Shown: piece after piece, positions 48,760-58,383 of the stretch
Numbering within the stretch: position 1 is the first letter of the stretch
Layout: every line of letters begins with the position of its first letter
From: Pseudomonas cavernae
GTDB lineage: Bacteria; Pseudomonadota; Gammaproteobacteria; Pseudomonadales; Pseudomonadaceae
DNA length: 64,000 nt
Reading direction: 5' to 3'
Assembly (NCBI RefSeq): GCF_003595175.1
Contig: NZ_CP032419.1
Coordinates: 62,001-126,000, forward strand
Program-made: the position numbers and the translations under genes
The notes under the pieces: generated by a model
What the model was told of the DNA's origin: nothing
Database searches by the model: none
What the model saw: the letters and a program-made list of their open reading frames with translations, nothing else

Positions 48760-50040
48760 TCAGGCGAGTTCGTCGAAGCACTCGGCGAGGATCGCCAAGC
48801 CCTGGTCCAACTGCGCGTCGGGGATGGTCACCGGCATCAGGAAACGGATGACGTTGTAGTAGGTGCCGCAGGACAGCAGGATCAGGCCCTTGTCGCGCGC
48901 CTTGGCGACGATCTTGGTGACCAGCTCGGCGTTCGGCTTGCTCTCGTCGTTGCCCTCGAACAGCTCGATGGCGACCATCGAACCGAGGCCGCGCACGTCG
49001 CCGATCACCTTGTGCTTGGCCTGGATGGCCTTGAGGCCGCCGATCAGCCGCTCGCCGACGGCCTGCGAGCGTTCCAGCAGTTTCTCTTCGTCGAACACCT
49101 TCATCACCGCCAGCGCCGCGGCGCAGGCGATCGGGCTGCCGGCATAGGTGCCGCCCAAGCCGCCGGGGGCGACGACATCCATGATCTCGGCCTTGCCGCA
49201 CACGCCGGAGATCGGGAAGCCGCCGCCGACCGACTTGGCGAAGGTGGTCAGGTCCGGCACCACGCCCAGTTGCTCGGTGGCGAAGAAGGTGCCGGTGCGC
49301 CCGGCGCCGGTCTGCACTTCATCGGCGATCAGCAGGATGCCGTGCTCGTCGCACAGCGCGCGCAGGCGCTGCATGAAGGCCTTGGAGTTGACGTAGAAAC
49401 CACCCTCGCCCTGCACCGGCTCGATGATGATGGCGGCGATGTCCTGCGGCTGCGCATCGTTCTTGAAGATCCGCTCGATGCTGGCGATCGACTCGTCCTC
49501 GCTGACCCCGTGCAGCGCGCACGGCGCCTGGGCACGGAAGATGCCGCCGGGCATCAGGCCCATGCCCGCGGAGTAGGGCACGACCTTGCCGGTCAGGCCG
49601 AGGGTCATCATGGTGCGGCCGTGGTAGGCGCCGGTGAAGGCGATCACGCCGGCGCGGCCGGTGGCGGCGCGGGCGATCTTCACCGCGTTCTCTACCGCTT
49701 CCGAGCCGGAGGTGACCAGCAGGGTCTTCTTGGCGAAGTTGCCCGGCACGCGCTTGGCGATTTCCTCGCACAGCTCGATGTACGGCTCGTAGGCCAGCAC
49801 CTGGAAGCAGGTGTGGGTCAGCTTGGTCAGCTGCTCCTGCACCGCGGCGATCACCTTCGGGTGCAGGTGGCCGGTGTTGAGCACGGCGATGCCGCCGGCG
49901 AAGTCGATGTACTCGCGGCCCTCGACGTCCCACACGGTGGCGTTTTCCGCGCGCTCGGCGACGATCGGGTGGATCTGGCTGACACCGCGGGCGACAGCGG
50001 CAGCACGGCGTTGCAGCAGGGATTCGTTGGTTTTGCTCAT
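48760..50040 (-). CDS. gabT: 4-aminobutyrate aminotransferase GabT
   Basis: This PLP enzyme transfers the amino group of GABA to 2-oxoglutarate, giving succinate semialdehyde. The 426-residue protein is a class III aminotransferase. Motifs are TSGSEAVENAVKIAR near residue 110, FTGAYHGRTMMTLGLTGK near 135, the Asp of LLIADEVQTGAGRTG near 240, and the PLP lysine in TTFAKSVGGGFPISG near 268. It lies downstream of gabD, and together they convert GABA to succinate. Confidence 0.95.
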   Translation of the reverse strand: MSKTNESLLQRRAAAVARGVSQIHPIVAERAENATVWDVEGREYIDFAGGIAVLNTGHLHPKVIAAVQEQLTKLTHTCFQVLAYEPYIELCEEIAKRVPGNFAKKTLLVTSGSEAVENAVKIARAATGRAGVIAFTGAYHGRTMMTLGLTGKVVPYSAGMGLMPGGIFRAQAPCALHGVSEDESIASIERIFKNDAQPQDIAAIIIEPVQGEGGFYVNSKAFMQRLRALCDEHGILLIADEVQTGAGRTGTFFATEQLGVVPDLTTFAKSVGGGFPISGVCGKAEIMDVVAPGGLGGTYAGSPIACAAALAVMKVFDEEKLLERSQAVGERLIGGLKAIQAKHKVIGDVRGLGSMVAIELFEGNDESKPNAELVTKIVAKARDKGLILLSCGTYYNVIRFLMPVTIPDAQLDQGLAILAECFDELA

Positions 50041-50213
50041 GGTTTCCTCATTGGCCGCTCATCGTGCGGTTCAGTTCAAGGACAAATGCGCCTGGTTAAG
50101 CAGCACTGGCAGCATACGATGATCGACTGCAAGGGCCTGGGCCGGACGCGCGGGTTTTACAAATGCATAGGCGGATGACGCGCCTGGCGTCATCCGCCCT
50201 CATTAGTTTTGGC

Positions 50214-51662
50214 TTACAACCCCAGGCACAGGTATTTGATCTCGAGGTAATCCTCGATGCCGTACTTGGAGCCTTCGCGGCCCAGGCCGGAGGCCTTGAC
50301 GCCGCCGAACGGCGCCACTTCGGTGGAGATCAAGCCGGTGTTGATGCCGACCATGCCGTACTCCAGCGCCTCGGCGACGCGGAACACGCGGGACAGGTCG
50401 CGGGCGTAGAAGTACGAGGCCAGGCCGAATTCTGTGTCGTTGGCCATGGCGATCACTTCGGCCTCGTCCTTGAAGCGGAACAGCGGCGCCAGCGGGCCGA
50501 AGGTCTCTTCCTTGGCCACCGCGGCGTTGCCCGGCACGTCGATCAGGATGGTCGGCTCGAAGAAGCTGCCGCCCAGCGCGTGCGGCTTGCCGCCGCTGAC
50601 CAGCTTGGCGCCCTTGCCCACGGCGTCGGCGATGTGTTCCTGGACCTTGGCCACCGCCTTGTCGTCGATCAATGGACCGGTGGTCACGCCGTCTTCCAGG
50701 CCGTTGCCGATCTTCAGCTTGGCCACCGCCACTTTCAGCTTCTCGACGAAGGCGTCGTAGACACCGTCCTGCACGTACAGGCGGTTGGCGCACACGCAGG
50801 TCTGGCCATTGTTGCGGTACTTGGAGATCAGCGCGCCATCGACCGCGGCATCGAGGTCGGCGTCGTCGAAGACGATGAAGGGCGCGTTGCCGCCCAGCTC
50901 CAGGGAGATTTTCTTGATGTCCTTGGCGCACTCGGCCATCAGCTGGCGGCCGATCTCGGTCGAGCCGGTGAACGACAGCTTGCGCACGATCGGGTTGCTG
51001 GTCAGCTCGCCGCCGACCTCGCCGGCGCTGCCGGTGACCACGCTGAGCACGCCCTTGGGGATGCCGGCGCGGTGCGCCAGTTCGGCCATCGCCAGCGCCG
51101 AGTAGGGGGTCTGCGAGGCCGGCTTGATCACCATGGTGCAGCCGGCAGCCAGGGCCGGGCCGGCCTTGCGGGTGATCATCGCCGCAGGGAAATTCCACGG
51201 GGTGATGGCCGCGGTAACGCCGATCGGTTGCTTGATGACGATGATGCGCTTGTCCGGCTGGTGGCCGGGAATGGTGTCGCCATAGATGCGCTTGCCTTCC
51301 TCGGCGAACCACTCGATGAACGAGGCGGCGTAGGCGATCTCGCCCTTGGCCTCGGCCAGCGGCTTGCCCTGCTCGAGGGTCATCAGGCGGCCGAGATCGT
51401 CCTGGTTCTCCATCATCAGTTCGAACCAGCGGCGCAGCTTGCCGGCGCGCTCCTTGGCGGTCAGCGCCCGCCAGGCCGGCAGCGCCTTGTCGGCCGCTTC
51501 GATGGCGCGGCGGGTTTCCGCGGTGCCCATCTTCGGCACGGTGCCGAGGATTTCGCCGGTGGCCGGGTTGTTGACCTTGATGGTCTGGCCGCTGTCGGCG
51601 TCCTGCCAAGCGCCGTCGATGTAGGCTTGCTGACGGAACAGTTGGGCGTCTTTCAGTTGCAT
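50214..51662 (-). CDS. gabD: Succinate-semialdehyde dehydrogenase GabD
   Basis: This NAD(P)-dependent aldehyde dehydrogenase makes succinate from succinate semialdehyde. The 482-residue protein has TPWNFPAAMITRKAGPALAAG near residue 145, the catalytic Glu in SLELGGNAPFIVFDDAD near 255 and the catalytic Cys in NNGQTCVCANRLYV near 289. ATG 51662 follows AGGAG. It is the first gene of the gabDT operon, 173 bases before gabT. Confidence 0.95.
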   Translation of the reverse strand: MQLKDAQLFRQQAYIDGAWQDADSGQTIKVNNPATGEILGTVPKMGTAETRRAIEAADKALPAWRALTAKERAGKLRRWFELMMENQDDLGRLMTLEQGKPLAEAKGEIAYAASFIEWFAEEGKRIYGDTIPGHQPDKRIIVIKQPIGVTAAITPWNFPAAMITRKAGPALAAGCTMVIKPASQTPYSALAMAELAHRAGIPKGVLSVVTGSAGEVGGELTSNPIVRKLSFTGSTEIGRQLMAECAKDIKKISLELGGNAPFIVFDDADLDAAVDGALISKYRNNGQTCVCANRLYVQDGVYDAFVEKLKVAVAKLKIGNGLEDGVTTGPLIDDKAVAKVQEHIADAVGKGAKLVSGGKPHALGGSFFEPTILIDVPGNAAVAKEETFGPLAPLFRFKDEAEVIAMANDTEFGLASYFYARDLSRVFRVAEALEYGMVGINTGLISTEVAPFGGVKASGLGREGSKYGIEDYLEIKYLCLGL

Positions 51663-52035
51663 GACAGTCTCCTCAAAGCCGACACCCAGGCGCCGGGCAG
51701 ATTGATTGAAACGAACTCGCCACACAGCGGCGAGCTCGGCAAAGTCTGGCGCGGAAGCGCATCCGATAAGGCCTGCAGCCGGCGGTGAACTCAGGATCCG
51801 AACTCGATCCGTTAGTTCCCCGGCAAAATCGACCGAGGCGTTTGAAATCTCAAACGAATCCTAGGGTCGCGACTGGCAAAGGGCAATAGTTTGTTCGAAA
51901 AAATTAACGAAACATAGAGAAGCTTGAGGATTTCCCCCACAAGTCGCCGACCTTTACGTACGTTCGTTCAATATCGCGAACGAAACCACCGGCATGGACG
52001 CCCGCCAGCGAGATGCGTATGATTGCGCCCGCATT
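51663..52035. other. gabD upstream region and tRNA leader
   Basis: It holds a palindrome GTTTGA-AATC-TCAAAC at 51840-51855, 178 bases upstream of gabD and a possible operator. TATGAT at 52018-52023 is a plausible -10 for the tRNA gene. No gene is seen. Confidence 0.5.
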
Positions 52036-52112
52036 GCATCCGTAGCTCAGCTGGATAGAGTACTGCCCTCCGAAGGCAGGGGTCGTGGGTTCGAATCCCG
52101 CCGGATGCGCCA
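52036..52112 (+). tRNA. tRNA-Arg (anticodon CCG)
   Basis: The cloverleaf is complete. The acceptor GCATCCG/CGGATGC is followed by G and encoded CCA. The D arm is AGCTCAGCTGGATAGAG, the anticodon stem CTGCC/GGCAG with loop CTCCGAA (anticodon CCG at 52070-52072), and the T arm is GTGGGTTCGAATCCCGC. It is the attachment site of the island to its right; the tRNA stays intact. Confidence 0.97.
52068..52112. repeat. Island attachment site, left (inside tRNA-Arg)
   Basis: The 45 bases from CTCCGAAGG to GCGCCA are repeated exactly at 61011-61055. They run from the anticodon loop to the CCA end. Confidence 0.95.
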
Positions 52113-52183
52113 CCTTCTTTCCCTTGGTTCTCAAGGGGTTAGCGCTTCTGACAGAAACCTGTCCTAGTCCTGAAAGTCGTTTT

Positions 52184-52203
52184 TGCCACAAATTTGCCAC
52201 ACT
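52184..52203. repeat. Probable integrase arm site, left
   Basis: TGCCACAAATTTGCCACACT contains two TTTGCCACA-type units and recurs exactly at 60885-60904, near the other island end in the same orientation. It overlaps the integrase promoter region. Confidence 0.65.
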
Positions 52204-52226
52204 TGAATGTGGCGGGAATGGTCGAA

Positions 52227-53300
52227 ATGGCAACAATCAGGAATCGCGGCGAGTATCAGTGGGAAGCGCAAATTCGCCGCAAGGGCTATCCAGCCCAGCG
52301 CAAAACCTTCGAAACCAAAGCCGACGCCCAAGCCTGGGCACGCATGATTGAAAGCGAAATCGACCGAGGCATTTTCGTCTCCCGCGTGGAAGCCGAACGC
52401 ACCGCCTTTTATGAGCTGATCGATCGCTACATTTCTGAGGTCGCCCCGAAGCACAAAGGTGCCTATTCGGAAATCAAACGCCTCGAAGCGTTGAAGCGTC
52501 ATCCACTGGCTACCCGAATCGTCGCCACCCTCACCTCTTCCGACTTTGCCCGCTACCGTGATGAGCGCCTGAAGATACGCAAGGGCAATACGGTCAAGCG
52601 AGAGCTGGCGCTATTCCAATGCGTGCTGGAAGTGGCACGCCGCGAATGGGGTATTCACTTGGCTGAAAACCCGGTGCGCATGGTCAGCCGGCCGAGCTAC
52701 AACGACGAGCGCTCCCGTCGTCTGGCCCCGGATGAAGAAGACTACCTACTGGCTGCCCTGGAGTATTTCGAGCGGCGTGCAGATGGCACTTACGCCGAGG
52801 GCTCGCACAATCCCTGGATACGCCCCATCGTGCAGCTCGCCCTGGAAACCGCCATGCGCCGTGGCGAGCTATTCCAGCTGTTGTGGAAGCATGTAAGTCT
52901 GGATCGCCGGACGGCCCACTTACCCTCCACCAAGAATGGTCTACCCAGAACGCTACCGCTCACGCCCAAAGCTGCACAGTTGTTGAGAGAGCTGCCCAGG
53001 TCGCTTTGCGGTCGAGTGTTCCCCACTACCGCTGACGCCCTCAAGAAGGCCTTTACACGTGGTTTGGCGAGGGCGCGAGCCCGATACTTGGAAGATTGCG
53101 AGGAGGCGCAGGTGACGCCTCAGGAGGGCTTTCTGCTCGACCTGCGCTTCCATGACCTTCGCCACGAGGCAACTTGTCGCCTGGCCACCAAACTGCCCAA
53201 CTTGATCGAGCTAGCCAGTGTGACTGGGCATCGGGAGGTCAATATGCTGAAGCGCTACTACAACATCACAGCTGAAGAACTGGCTGCCAAGCTGGCCTGA
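52227..53300 (+). CDS. Tyrosine recombinase / site-specific integrase
   Basis: The 357-residue protein begins [12 protein letters not shown], a short arm-binding domain, then a core-binding domain (residues 55-150). The catalytic domain has Arg in [25 protein letters not shown] (HxxR), [14 protein letters not shown] (His and the nucleophilic Tyr). All catalytic residues are present, so the enzyme should be active on the 45-bp tRNA site. ATG 52227 is preferred from family alignment; an ATG at 52218 is in frame. Confidence 0.95.
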   Translation: MATIRNRGEYQWEAQIRRKGYPAQRKTFETKADAQAWARMIESEIDRGIFVSRVEAERTAFYELIDRYISEVAPKHKGAYSEIKRLEALKRHPLATRIVATLTSSDFARYRDERLKIRKGNTVKRELALFQCVLEVARREWGIHLAENPVRMVSRPSYNDERSRRLAPDEEDYLLAALEYFERRADGTYAEGSHNPWIRPIVQLALETAMRRGELFQLLWKHVSLDRRTAHLPSTKNGLPRTLPLTPKAAQLLRELPRSLCGRVFPTTADALKKAFTRGLARARARYLEDCEEAQVTPQEGFLLDLRFHDLRHEATCRLATKLPNLIELASVTGHREVNMLKRYYNITAEELAAKLA

Positions 53301-53303
53301 CCC

Positions 53304-53882
53304 TCAGCGCTGAAGATTGAGCGCCAGGGCGTCTGCCAACTCTCTGGCTCCGCTATTGCGTTCGACATTCCGCAACGCATCTAACTCGCACTCCTGCAGT
53401 AGCTGCGCATAAGTGCGATCAAAGCAATCAGCCACATACGTCGGAGTCAGTGAATCCAGCCTAAGACCTCGCTTGAGCTTGCGCAGCAGCATCCGTGCAG
53501 ACAGCTGCGCGGCCTCTCGCTGATAGGTTCTGAACAGCAGGTCGCGGATGCCCCATGAGCTGATCCATTCATTTGCCAGAACCCAGAAGGCCAGGCGCCG
53601 ATAAATTGGCCAGGTCATGCGCGTTTCGCCGCTCATGTAGCGCCGCAAGACTCGACCGTCCTCCGAACCACTGAGCCCGGACAGCTTTTGCTCCGACAGC
53701 AAACACTCGAGCGCCACCATCGAAAGCCCTGACTGCTTCAACGCACCGGCGAACAAGTAGACCGCCATATCTTGGGGGGCACGTAGAGCGAAGTTTTTTC
53801 GACCCGACTCGGTATGCATGCGCATCTCTCGAACCACGAGTTCGAATGCTTCTTGGTGGGTCAGATCGGTATTGGCGTGCAT
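53304..53882 (-). CDS. Unknown island protein, 192 residues
   Basis: The protein is helical and soluble with basic stretches (MLLRKLKRGLRL). MAVYLFAGALKQSGLSMVALECLLSEQKL and RRYMSGETRMTWPIYRRLAFWVL suggest one or two DNA-binding helical modules. I do not recognise a family. It is convergent with the integrase gene, three bases between stops. The ribosome site is weak. Confidence 0.6.
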   Translation of the reverse strand: MHANTDLTHQEAFELVVREMRMHTESGRKNFALRAPQDMAVYLFAGALKQSGLSMVALECLLSEQKLSGLSGSEDGRVLRRYMSGETRMTWPIYRRLAFWVLANEWISSWGIRDLLFRTYQREAAQLSARMLLRKLKRGLRLDSLTPTYVADCFDRTYAQLLQECELDALRNVERNSGARELADALALNLQR

Positions 53883-53991
53883 GCGGTAATTCTTCGGCTA
53901 ACGCCAGCGCATGTCAAAAAGCTGTCCTAGGTAGCCCAGCTGTCTCTGGCGAACACTGAATGCACCCCAATGCAATCAGGCGACAGCGGCC

Positions 53992-54294
53992 ATGAATGTC
54001 GATTACGAAACCATCCAGAAAATCCAAAAACTCGGCGACGACGTGTTGATCGGAGTGGCCGAAGTCGCTGCCCTAACTGGCTTCAGCATCCTCACTGTTC
54101 GGCAGCGCAAATTACCTGGGCTAGATCCAGTTCCTGGCTTATCCCGGCTTCGTTGGCGTCTGGGTGATCTGCGGCAGTGGATGCGATCTGGCCCCCAAGT
54201 CGGAGAGATCAGGAGTCAGGAACCTCTCCAGCAAAAAACAATTCGTCCAGGCGGTCGCCCTACCAAGAAGTCGCAGGTAGAGGCACGCAAATGA
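53992..54294 (+). CDS. AlpA/MerR-like small DNA-binding protein
   Basis: The 100-residue protein has an N-terminal winged-helix-like segment VLIGVAEVAALTGFSILTVRQRKL, then RLRWRLGDLRQWM, typical of excisionase/AlpA-type proteins. The C-terminal tail is basic. It probably controls island excision or the next gene, whose ATG overlaps its stop (ATGA). Confidence 0.75.
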   Translation: MNVDYETIQKIQKLGDDVLIGVAEVAALTGFSILTVRQRKLPGLDPVPGLSRLRWRLGDLRQWMRSGPQVGEIRSQEPLQQKTIRPGGRPTKKSQVEARK

Positions 54295-54911
54295 CCACCT
54301 TCGAGACTTCAACGGGAAAGCCTGATTTGCCACAAGCACCGGCCACGAAGCGCGCGGAGCTCAATTGGTTTCATGTTTTTAAATCCATGGTTGATAACGA
54401 ATTGGCCAGGCTCGGACCGGACGCCTTTGCCGTCTACTGCGTTATCAAATCGCATTGCGACCTGGTTACGGGTGTCGCCTTTCCCTCAGTGGCGACAATC
54501 GCGAAGAAGGCCGGGATCAGTGAGCGTCAGGTTATGCGCAAGATCAAATCCCTTGAGGCCTATGGCTACATCAGCAAGAACCGCGCTAAAGGGCACAATA
54601 GCTATCGATTGCGAGAAAAGATCCCCATCAAAGATGGGCGGGGACAGCATCAAGCCATGGCCAGCTGGGACTATCAGCCGGTGCGCCTCAGAGATGTTCT
54701 GGACGAGCTGAAAGCCATGCTACGAAACGGTTTATCAACCGGGCCTGTCATCCACATCGAGCAGCTTCAAATCATCCAAGGAGAAAATAGCTTGGGCTTG
54801 CAGATCAGCCACCAACACCTGCAGGAGCTTGAACGCAGTAGCCCCGCGCTATACGAGTCGTTGATGTCGATACGCAACACCTTGCAGAAGCGTAAAGAGC
54901 AGGAATATTGA
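54291..54911 (+). CDS. Helix-turn-helix protein (HTH_36-like), possible replication or control protein
   Basis: The 206-residue protein has a winged helix at residues 25-95: DAFAVYCVIKSHCD, then SVATIAKKAGISERQVMRKIKSLEAYGYISK. This is common in plasmid and island initiator or regulator proteins. The C-terminal half is less conserved and ends in a charged helix. It is coupled to the AlpA-like gene by a four-base overlap. Confidence 0.75.
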   Translation: MTTFETSTGKPDLPQAPATKRAELNWFHVFKSMVDNELARLGPDAFAVYCVIKSHCDLVTGVAFPSVATIAKKAGISERQVMRKIKSLEAYGYISKNRAKGHNSYRLREKIPIKDGRGQHQAMASWDYQPVRLRDVLDELKAMLRNGLSTGPVIHIEQLQIIQGENSLGLQISHQHLQELERSSPALYESLMSIRNTLQKRKEQEY

Positions 54912-55795
54912 GGTTATCCACACGCCACACAGTCGCCTGACTGTTTGTCAGGTAGTTTGTGGCTGAAGGTGACAGGCTGGCAGGTCAAGGGGGTGTTTAC
55001 CTGACAGGCAGTCAGCCTAACTAGAAGAGAAGTAAAGCTATAGCCAATCAGTGCGAGGTCGGCCGAAACACCGTTTCTGCTCCTCCCTACCGCCAATGCG
55101 GAGCCTTGCCGTCAGGAAGCAGCCCTACTTTCCAAGCACGCAGAACGCGGGCGGACCCAGACGCTGGCGGCGCTGCTCGCCCTCTGGTTTGCGCATCGTC
55201 TCCCTGCGTCGCTCGGCAGTCGCCCCCGTTCCTCAGGTGAGGCCTGCTCGATAGTCTGCATCAGCCACTCACGATTGAGCCGCTTAGCCTCCATGATTTC
55301 TTCGAAGCTGCCGTCAATTTGCTGTAGCAGGCACGCCTGCCAATCTCTCTCGAATCGCGTACTTGTTTGGCGCTAGTTTCATTCGCGCTCACAGCCACTG
55401 GTTACTGCTGGTTGGCAGTCCAATTAATCCGCCCATTCGCAGATACGCACTGTATGACTTATCTGGGTTGTCAGAGAGCTGTCCAAGGGGATTTCCCGTG
55501 GCGTCAATTCAGAATCCCCCGCCGTCCTCTGACGTAGCCTTAACCTGTCACCCTGGCTGCATCGCCAGCACTGTAATCAAGTTCAACCAGGCGTCACCAA
55601 ACCGATATACCAGCGTTTACCCAAGCGATTAACGTAGCTTTCAACTTCAGTGCGCCAGAACAGCGGGACAAGGTAGGGTTTGCTATACCGCCGTAAACGG
55701 CGAAATAGCAATCGGTCGGCTGCAGTCGTTGCACTCCCTTCCCGACCTACCACCCTTGCTCAGGGCAAGCCCCGAGACCCCATAAGCGAAGCCAG
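54912..55795. other. Degenerate 0.9-kb stretch in the island
   Basis: No intact gene has convincing signals. Minus-strand codons at about 55170-55360 read FERDWQACLLQQIDGSFEEI and MEAKRLNREWLMQTIEQASP, protein-like, then lose the frame toward 55112. This suggests a decayed gene. The rest shows nothing recognisable. Confidence 0.5.
55112..55360 (-). pseudogene. Decayed island gene fragment
   Basis: An open segment has natural composition upstream of ATG 55294 and a low-complexity Arg/Ser/Ala tail after about residue 35, as expected when a frameshift brings the wrong frame into use. The family is unknown. Confidence 0.35.
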
Positions 55796-56104
55796 TCAGA
55801 GGCTGCCTGAGACCCCATGCAGTGCCAAAGTCTCGTGCTCTGTAAGGCCATGCCGCTGATGGATCAACCCTCCCTCTGAGCACAGAATCTGATGCTCCAA
55901 CTCCTGCTGAATGAGCAACCGTTCCAGCAGAATGATTTCGCCTTCCGCCTCAATTTGACGGAGCTCCATCGGACTGTTGAACGCCCAGCGGTCAAGTATC
56001 TGCCAGGCTCGCGCATGGAAGGATGGAGAACGTCGGACAGCCTCGATTGTGCCGCCGGCCAGCACAGTGGTGGCGATTGACAGTGGAGAGTTGTTGCTCA
56101 GCAT
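55796..56104 (-). CDS. Unknown 102-residue island protein
   Basis: The ATG has AGGAG six bases upstream, a strong start signal. The product has a Thr/Gly/Ala-rich N-terminus, a middle RAWQILDRWAFNSPMELRQIE, and an acidic helix GEIILLERLLIQQELEHQIL. No family is recognised. It lies 36 bases downstream of the membrane protein gene and is probably co-transcribed with it. Confidence 0.6.
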   Translation of the reverse strand: MLSNNSPLSIATTVLAGGTIEAVRRSPSFHARAWQILDRWAFNSPMELRQIEAEGEIILLERLLIQQELEHQILCSEGGLIHQRHGLTEHETLALHGVSGSL

Positions 56105-56140
56105 ATGGTTCTCCTTCTTGAAGGATCGTTGACTGTTGCC

Positions 56141-56680
56141 CTATGCGCCGAGCAAAGCGGCCAACCTGGCTTCAGTGGTAAGCACCTCGGCCGGTTTCAG
56201 CACAAGGCTGAACACCGGAATCTTAAGGTTGCTAGTCAGTAGCTCTAGCCGATGGTTACGCTTCCCGACCGGCACAATGCGCCAAGAGCTGATTTCAGCT
56301 AGCTGGAAGAAATGCCCTGCGCCATCGACGGGGTAGGCCAGCAATCTGCGTGCGGAGCTATCAATGCCTAGGTAGGCATCGCTCATCTTCGCGAATACCT
56401 CGACCTGGGGTCGAAAGCCTTGAGCCTGGAACGCTGCAGTTAGCTGTTTCAGCTTGCCGGCATAGCGTTGATCAACCCACCAGAACAACCAACCCCCGCC
56501 CATGAAATACAAGACCAAGGCCCAGAACAACCAGCGCACAACCGGGTCTGCACCACCGCTGATGCCGAGGAAGAATGCTAGGTTGAACCCACACAGCACC
56601 ATGACAATCAGCAGCAGCGCCCCGATCGGTATGCACCCGACAACCCACATCGCTCGCAATAGCTCCCATGCCGACCTCAT
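56141..56680 (-). CDS. Two-helix membrane protein of unknown function
   Basis: The 179-residue protein has transmembrane helices at about residues 12-38 and 50-72. A cytoplasmic domain of 105 residues follows (AGKLKQLTAAFQAQGFRPQVEVFAK, then WRIVPVGKRNHRLELLTSN). ATG 56680 is preferred because GAGG lies eight bases upstream; a TTG at 56698 is possible. It is divergent from the XRE regulator across a palindromic operator. Confidence 0.7.
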   Translation of the reverse strand: MRSAWELLRAMWVVGCIPIGALLLIVMVLCGFNLAFFLGISGGADPVVRWLFWALVLYFMGGGWLFWWVDQRYAGKLKQLTAAFQAQGFRPQVEVFAKMSDAYLGIDSSARRLLAYPVDGAGHFFQLAEISSWRIVPVGKRNHRLELLTSNLKIPVFSLVLKPAEVLTTEARLAALLGA

Positions 56681-56713
56681 CTTTCGTCCTCGTATCAATG
56701 AATGAGGCGAAAT

Positions 56714-56730
56714 TATCTGAAAATCAGATA
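56714..56730. promoter_or_regulatory. Palindromic operator between the membrane protein and XRE genes
   Basis: TATCTGA-AAA-TCAGATA has perfect 7-base arms. Partial repeats agatatct and gcagatat follow at once. This is the expected form of a repressor site for the adjacent XRE protein. Confidence 0.6.
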
Positions 56731-56780
56731 TCTTAAAAGCAGATATAGCTTGGCAAGCCGCCCCTCACAGACACGCGGCT

Positions 56781-57029
56781 ATGACCAAGGCTATCTACAG
56801 GCCCGAATATGAGATTTTTCTTCAGCAGTTGAAGCACATGCGCATGGAGTCTGGATTGACGCAGGCTCAATGCTCTGCGGCTCTTGGACGACCACAATCG
56901 TTCATGAGCGACGTTGAGCGAGGAGTGAGAAGGCTAGATATCGTGCAATTGCGCGATCTATGCCTAGTGCTAGGGATGGACTTGGCGAGCTTTTCAAGAG
57001 CCTATGAACAAGCCCTTGGCGCAAAATGA
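56781..57029 (+). CDS. XRE-family transcriptional regulator
   Basis: The 82-residue protein has a single HTH_3 domain: LKHMRMESGLTQAQCSAALGRPQSFMSDVERGVRRL, residues 17-52. It probably represses itself and the divergent gene pair at 55796-56680 through the palindrome at 56714-56730. Confidence 0.85.
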   Translation: MTKAIYRPEYEIFLQQLKHMRMESGLTQAQCSAALGRPQSFMSDVERGVRRLDIVQLRDLCLVLGMDLASFSRAYEQALGAK

Positions 57030-57096
57030 CGTGCGTTGTCGCCCTTTACATCTGAGGTAGCAAGGCTCCGCAAATCAAATAGTGAAGACTGGCACT

Positions 57097-57297
57097 ATGA
57101 AATCCATCATTGAAGAAATTGGGCTCGAGCTCGCCAACAATCTAATGGCCGATGCCACCGCCAAGGCCGTCAGAGAGAGTGCTGCTCTCGGCTTGCCCGA
57201 CGCCGTCAAGCTCGACGGAGCTTGGTGTGCCAGGTTTCCAGATGGCCACGTTTTGCCACTTAACGACTATGTCGCATTAGAGGAATCCTCTAGTTAG
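57097..57297 (+). CDS. Small acidic island protein
   Basis: The 66-residue product MKSIIEEIGLELANNLMADATAKAVRES has an amphipathic helix, then a short beta-rich part (AWCARFPDGHVLPLNDY). A GTG at 57082 would add five residues. It lies 67 bases after the XRE gene and could be co-transcribed. No family is recognised. Confidence 0.5.
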   Translation: MKSIIEEIGLELANNLMADATAKAVRESAALGLPDAVKLDGAWCARFPDGHVLPLNDYVALEESSS

Positions 57298-57573
57298 CGA
57301 CTAAAGCGCATTCAGCAGGCTCTGGATAGTTCGGCACGATGAGTATACTGCGGGGCGTAATTGAACGACTTGACGACTGATTGCATTCTCCATGATCAAG
57401 CATTTGCATTCGTGTCGACCATTCGCTTGCATGCGCTTTGACTAGTCACACCGTAGTAACGACAGACTGCACTCGATCCAAAGCAGGCGTTTCTTTATCG
57501 TAATAACATCTTACGTCTTGGGAGCACCAATAGCGGCGTAAGTAATACTCTAGATTTTGGAGGTTGGCTGCTA

Positions 57574-58383
57574 TTAGTAAGGAAATCTTATTTCGGCGGG
57601 GTTCGATATTTCTTTGTGGAATACGAAGTCCACATGAGGTATCTCAATCTCACTTTTGGTTGAGCAACAGTCACCAAATCTACCGCCACCCTTACATGGG
57701 CAGTCTTGATCTAATTTGACACGGGAGAATTTTTCGATAGGGAATTTCATTCTTGTTCGAATAGCACCCCACTCTTCAAATGCATCTTCTAGAAAATCAA
57801 TCAGGTATTCTATCAGGGAGAAATCCAAGGTTTCATCGTTGTGAACAACAGAGTATTTCTGGACTGGCTTTGAAACTATCGATATCTCCTTGAGCTCTAG
57901 GTCGTGCCCCACATGAAGGCACAGTTCCCCATTATATATTTTTCCCTTGCTGTGGGCACACCTGGATCGAGGTCGGATCTTATGGTCACATATGCTGCAG
58001 GTGTAATAACCGACAGTAAACCCAGGACTGGAAAATACACAATAAGGGTACAGTGATTGCCAGCTCAGAGCTTTTGCGCCTATGAAGCTAACTCTTGTTT
58101 TAGCACAGAAGTCCTTGCTTGAGTTTTCCTGAATAAATTGGCATTTAATTTCGCACTGCTCTAGATCGTACCAGGCCTCCCTGTACTGCTTGTTCTTTAT
58201 CTTGTGGAATGCTTTTATATATATTAAGTTCAACTCAAGAGCTTCAAGCTCTCTCCAGCAGTTATTTGCACGCTCTTCATCGCCAAGGGCAATGGCGTTC
58301 TTTTTAATTTCTTTAAGCTCATCTAATATCCTCGCAATTTCAGGGCTATCTGAGTCTTCAAAAGTTGATAGCTCAATGCGCAT
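57574..58383 (-). CDS. SEC-C motif and zinc-finger protein
   Basis: The roughly 269-residue protein has an N-terminal helical region (residues 1-80). A four-cysteine cluster follows (CSIC, then SRC and ELC, residues 129-155). A SEC-C zinc motif lies near the C-terminus (CPCKGGGRFGDCC, about residues 228-240). SEC-C motifs occur at the end of SecA and in many stand-alone proteins, some in conflict systems. The DNA is clearly AT-richer than the chromosome. The second ATG is preferred (AGGAG seven bases upstream). Its start overlaps the upstream gene by 11 bases. Confidence 0.75.
   Translation of the reverse strand: MRIELSTFEDSDSPEIARILDELKEIKKNAIALGDEERANNCWRELEALELNLIYIKAFHKIKNKQYREAWYDLEQCEIKCQFIQENSSKDFCAKTRVSFIGAKALSWQSLYPYCVFSSPGFTVGYYTCSICDHKIRPRSRCAHSKGKIYNGELCLHVGHDLELKEISIVSKPVQKYSVVHNDETLDFSLIEYLIDFLEDAFEEWGAIRTRMKFPIEKFSRVKLDQDCPCKGGGRFGDCCSTKSEIEIPHVDFVFHKEISNPAEIRFPY

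Noticed and set aside
51904..52236. Minus-strand frame reading [20 protein letters not shown]
   Set aside because: Spurious antisense translation of tRNA-Arg.
54912..55795. Several short open frames in the degenerate island stretch
   Set aside because: Low-complexity or lacking ribosome sites; only one minus-strand fragment has protein-like composition and it appears frameshifted.
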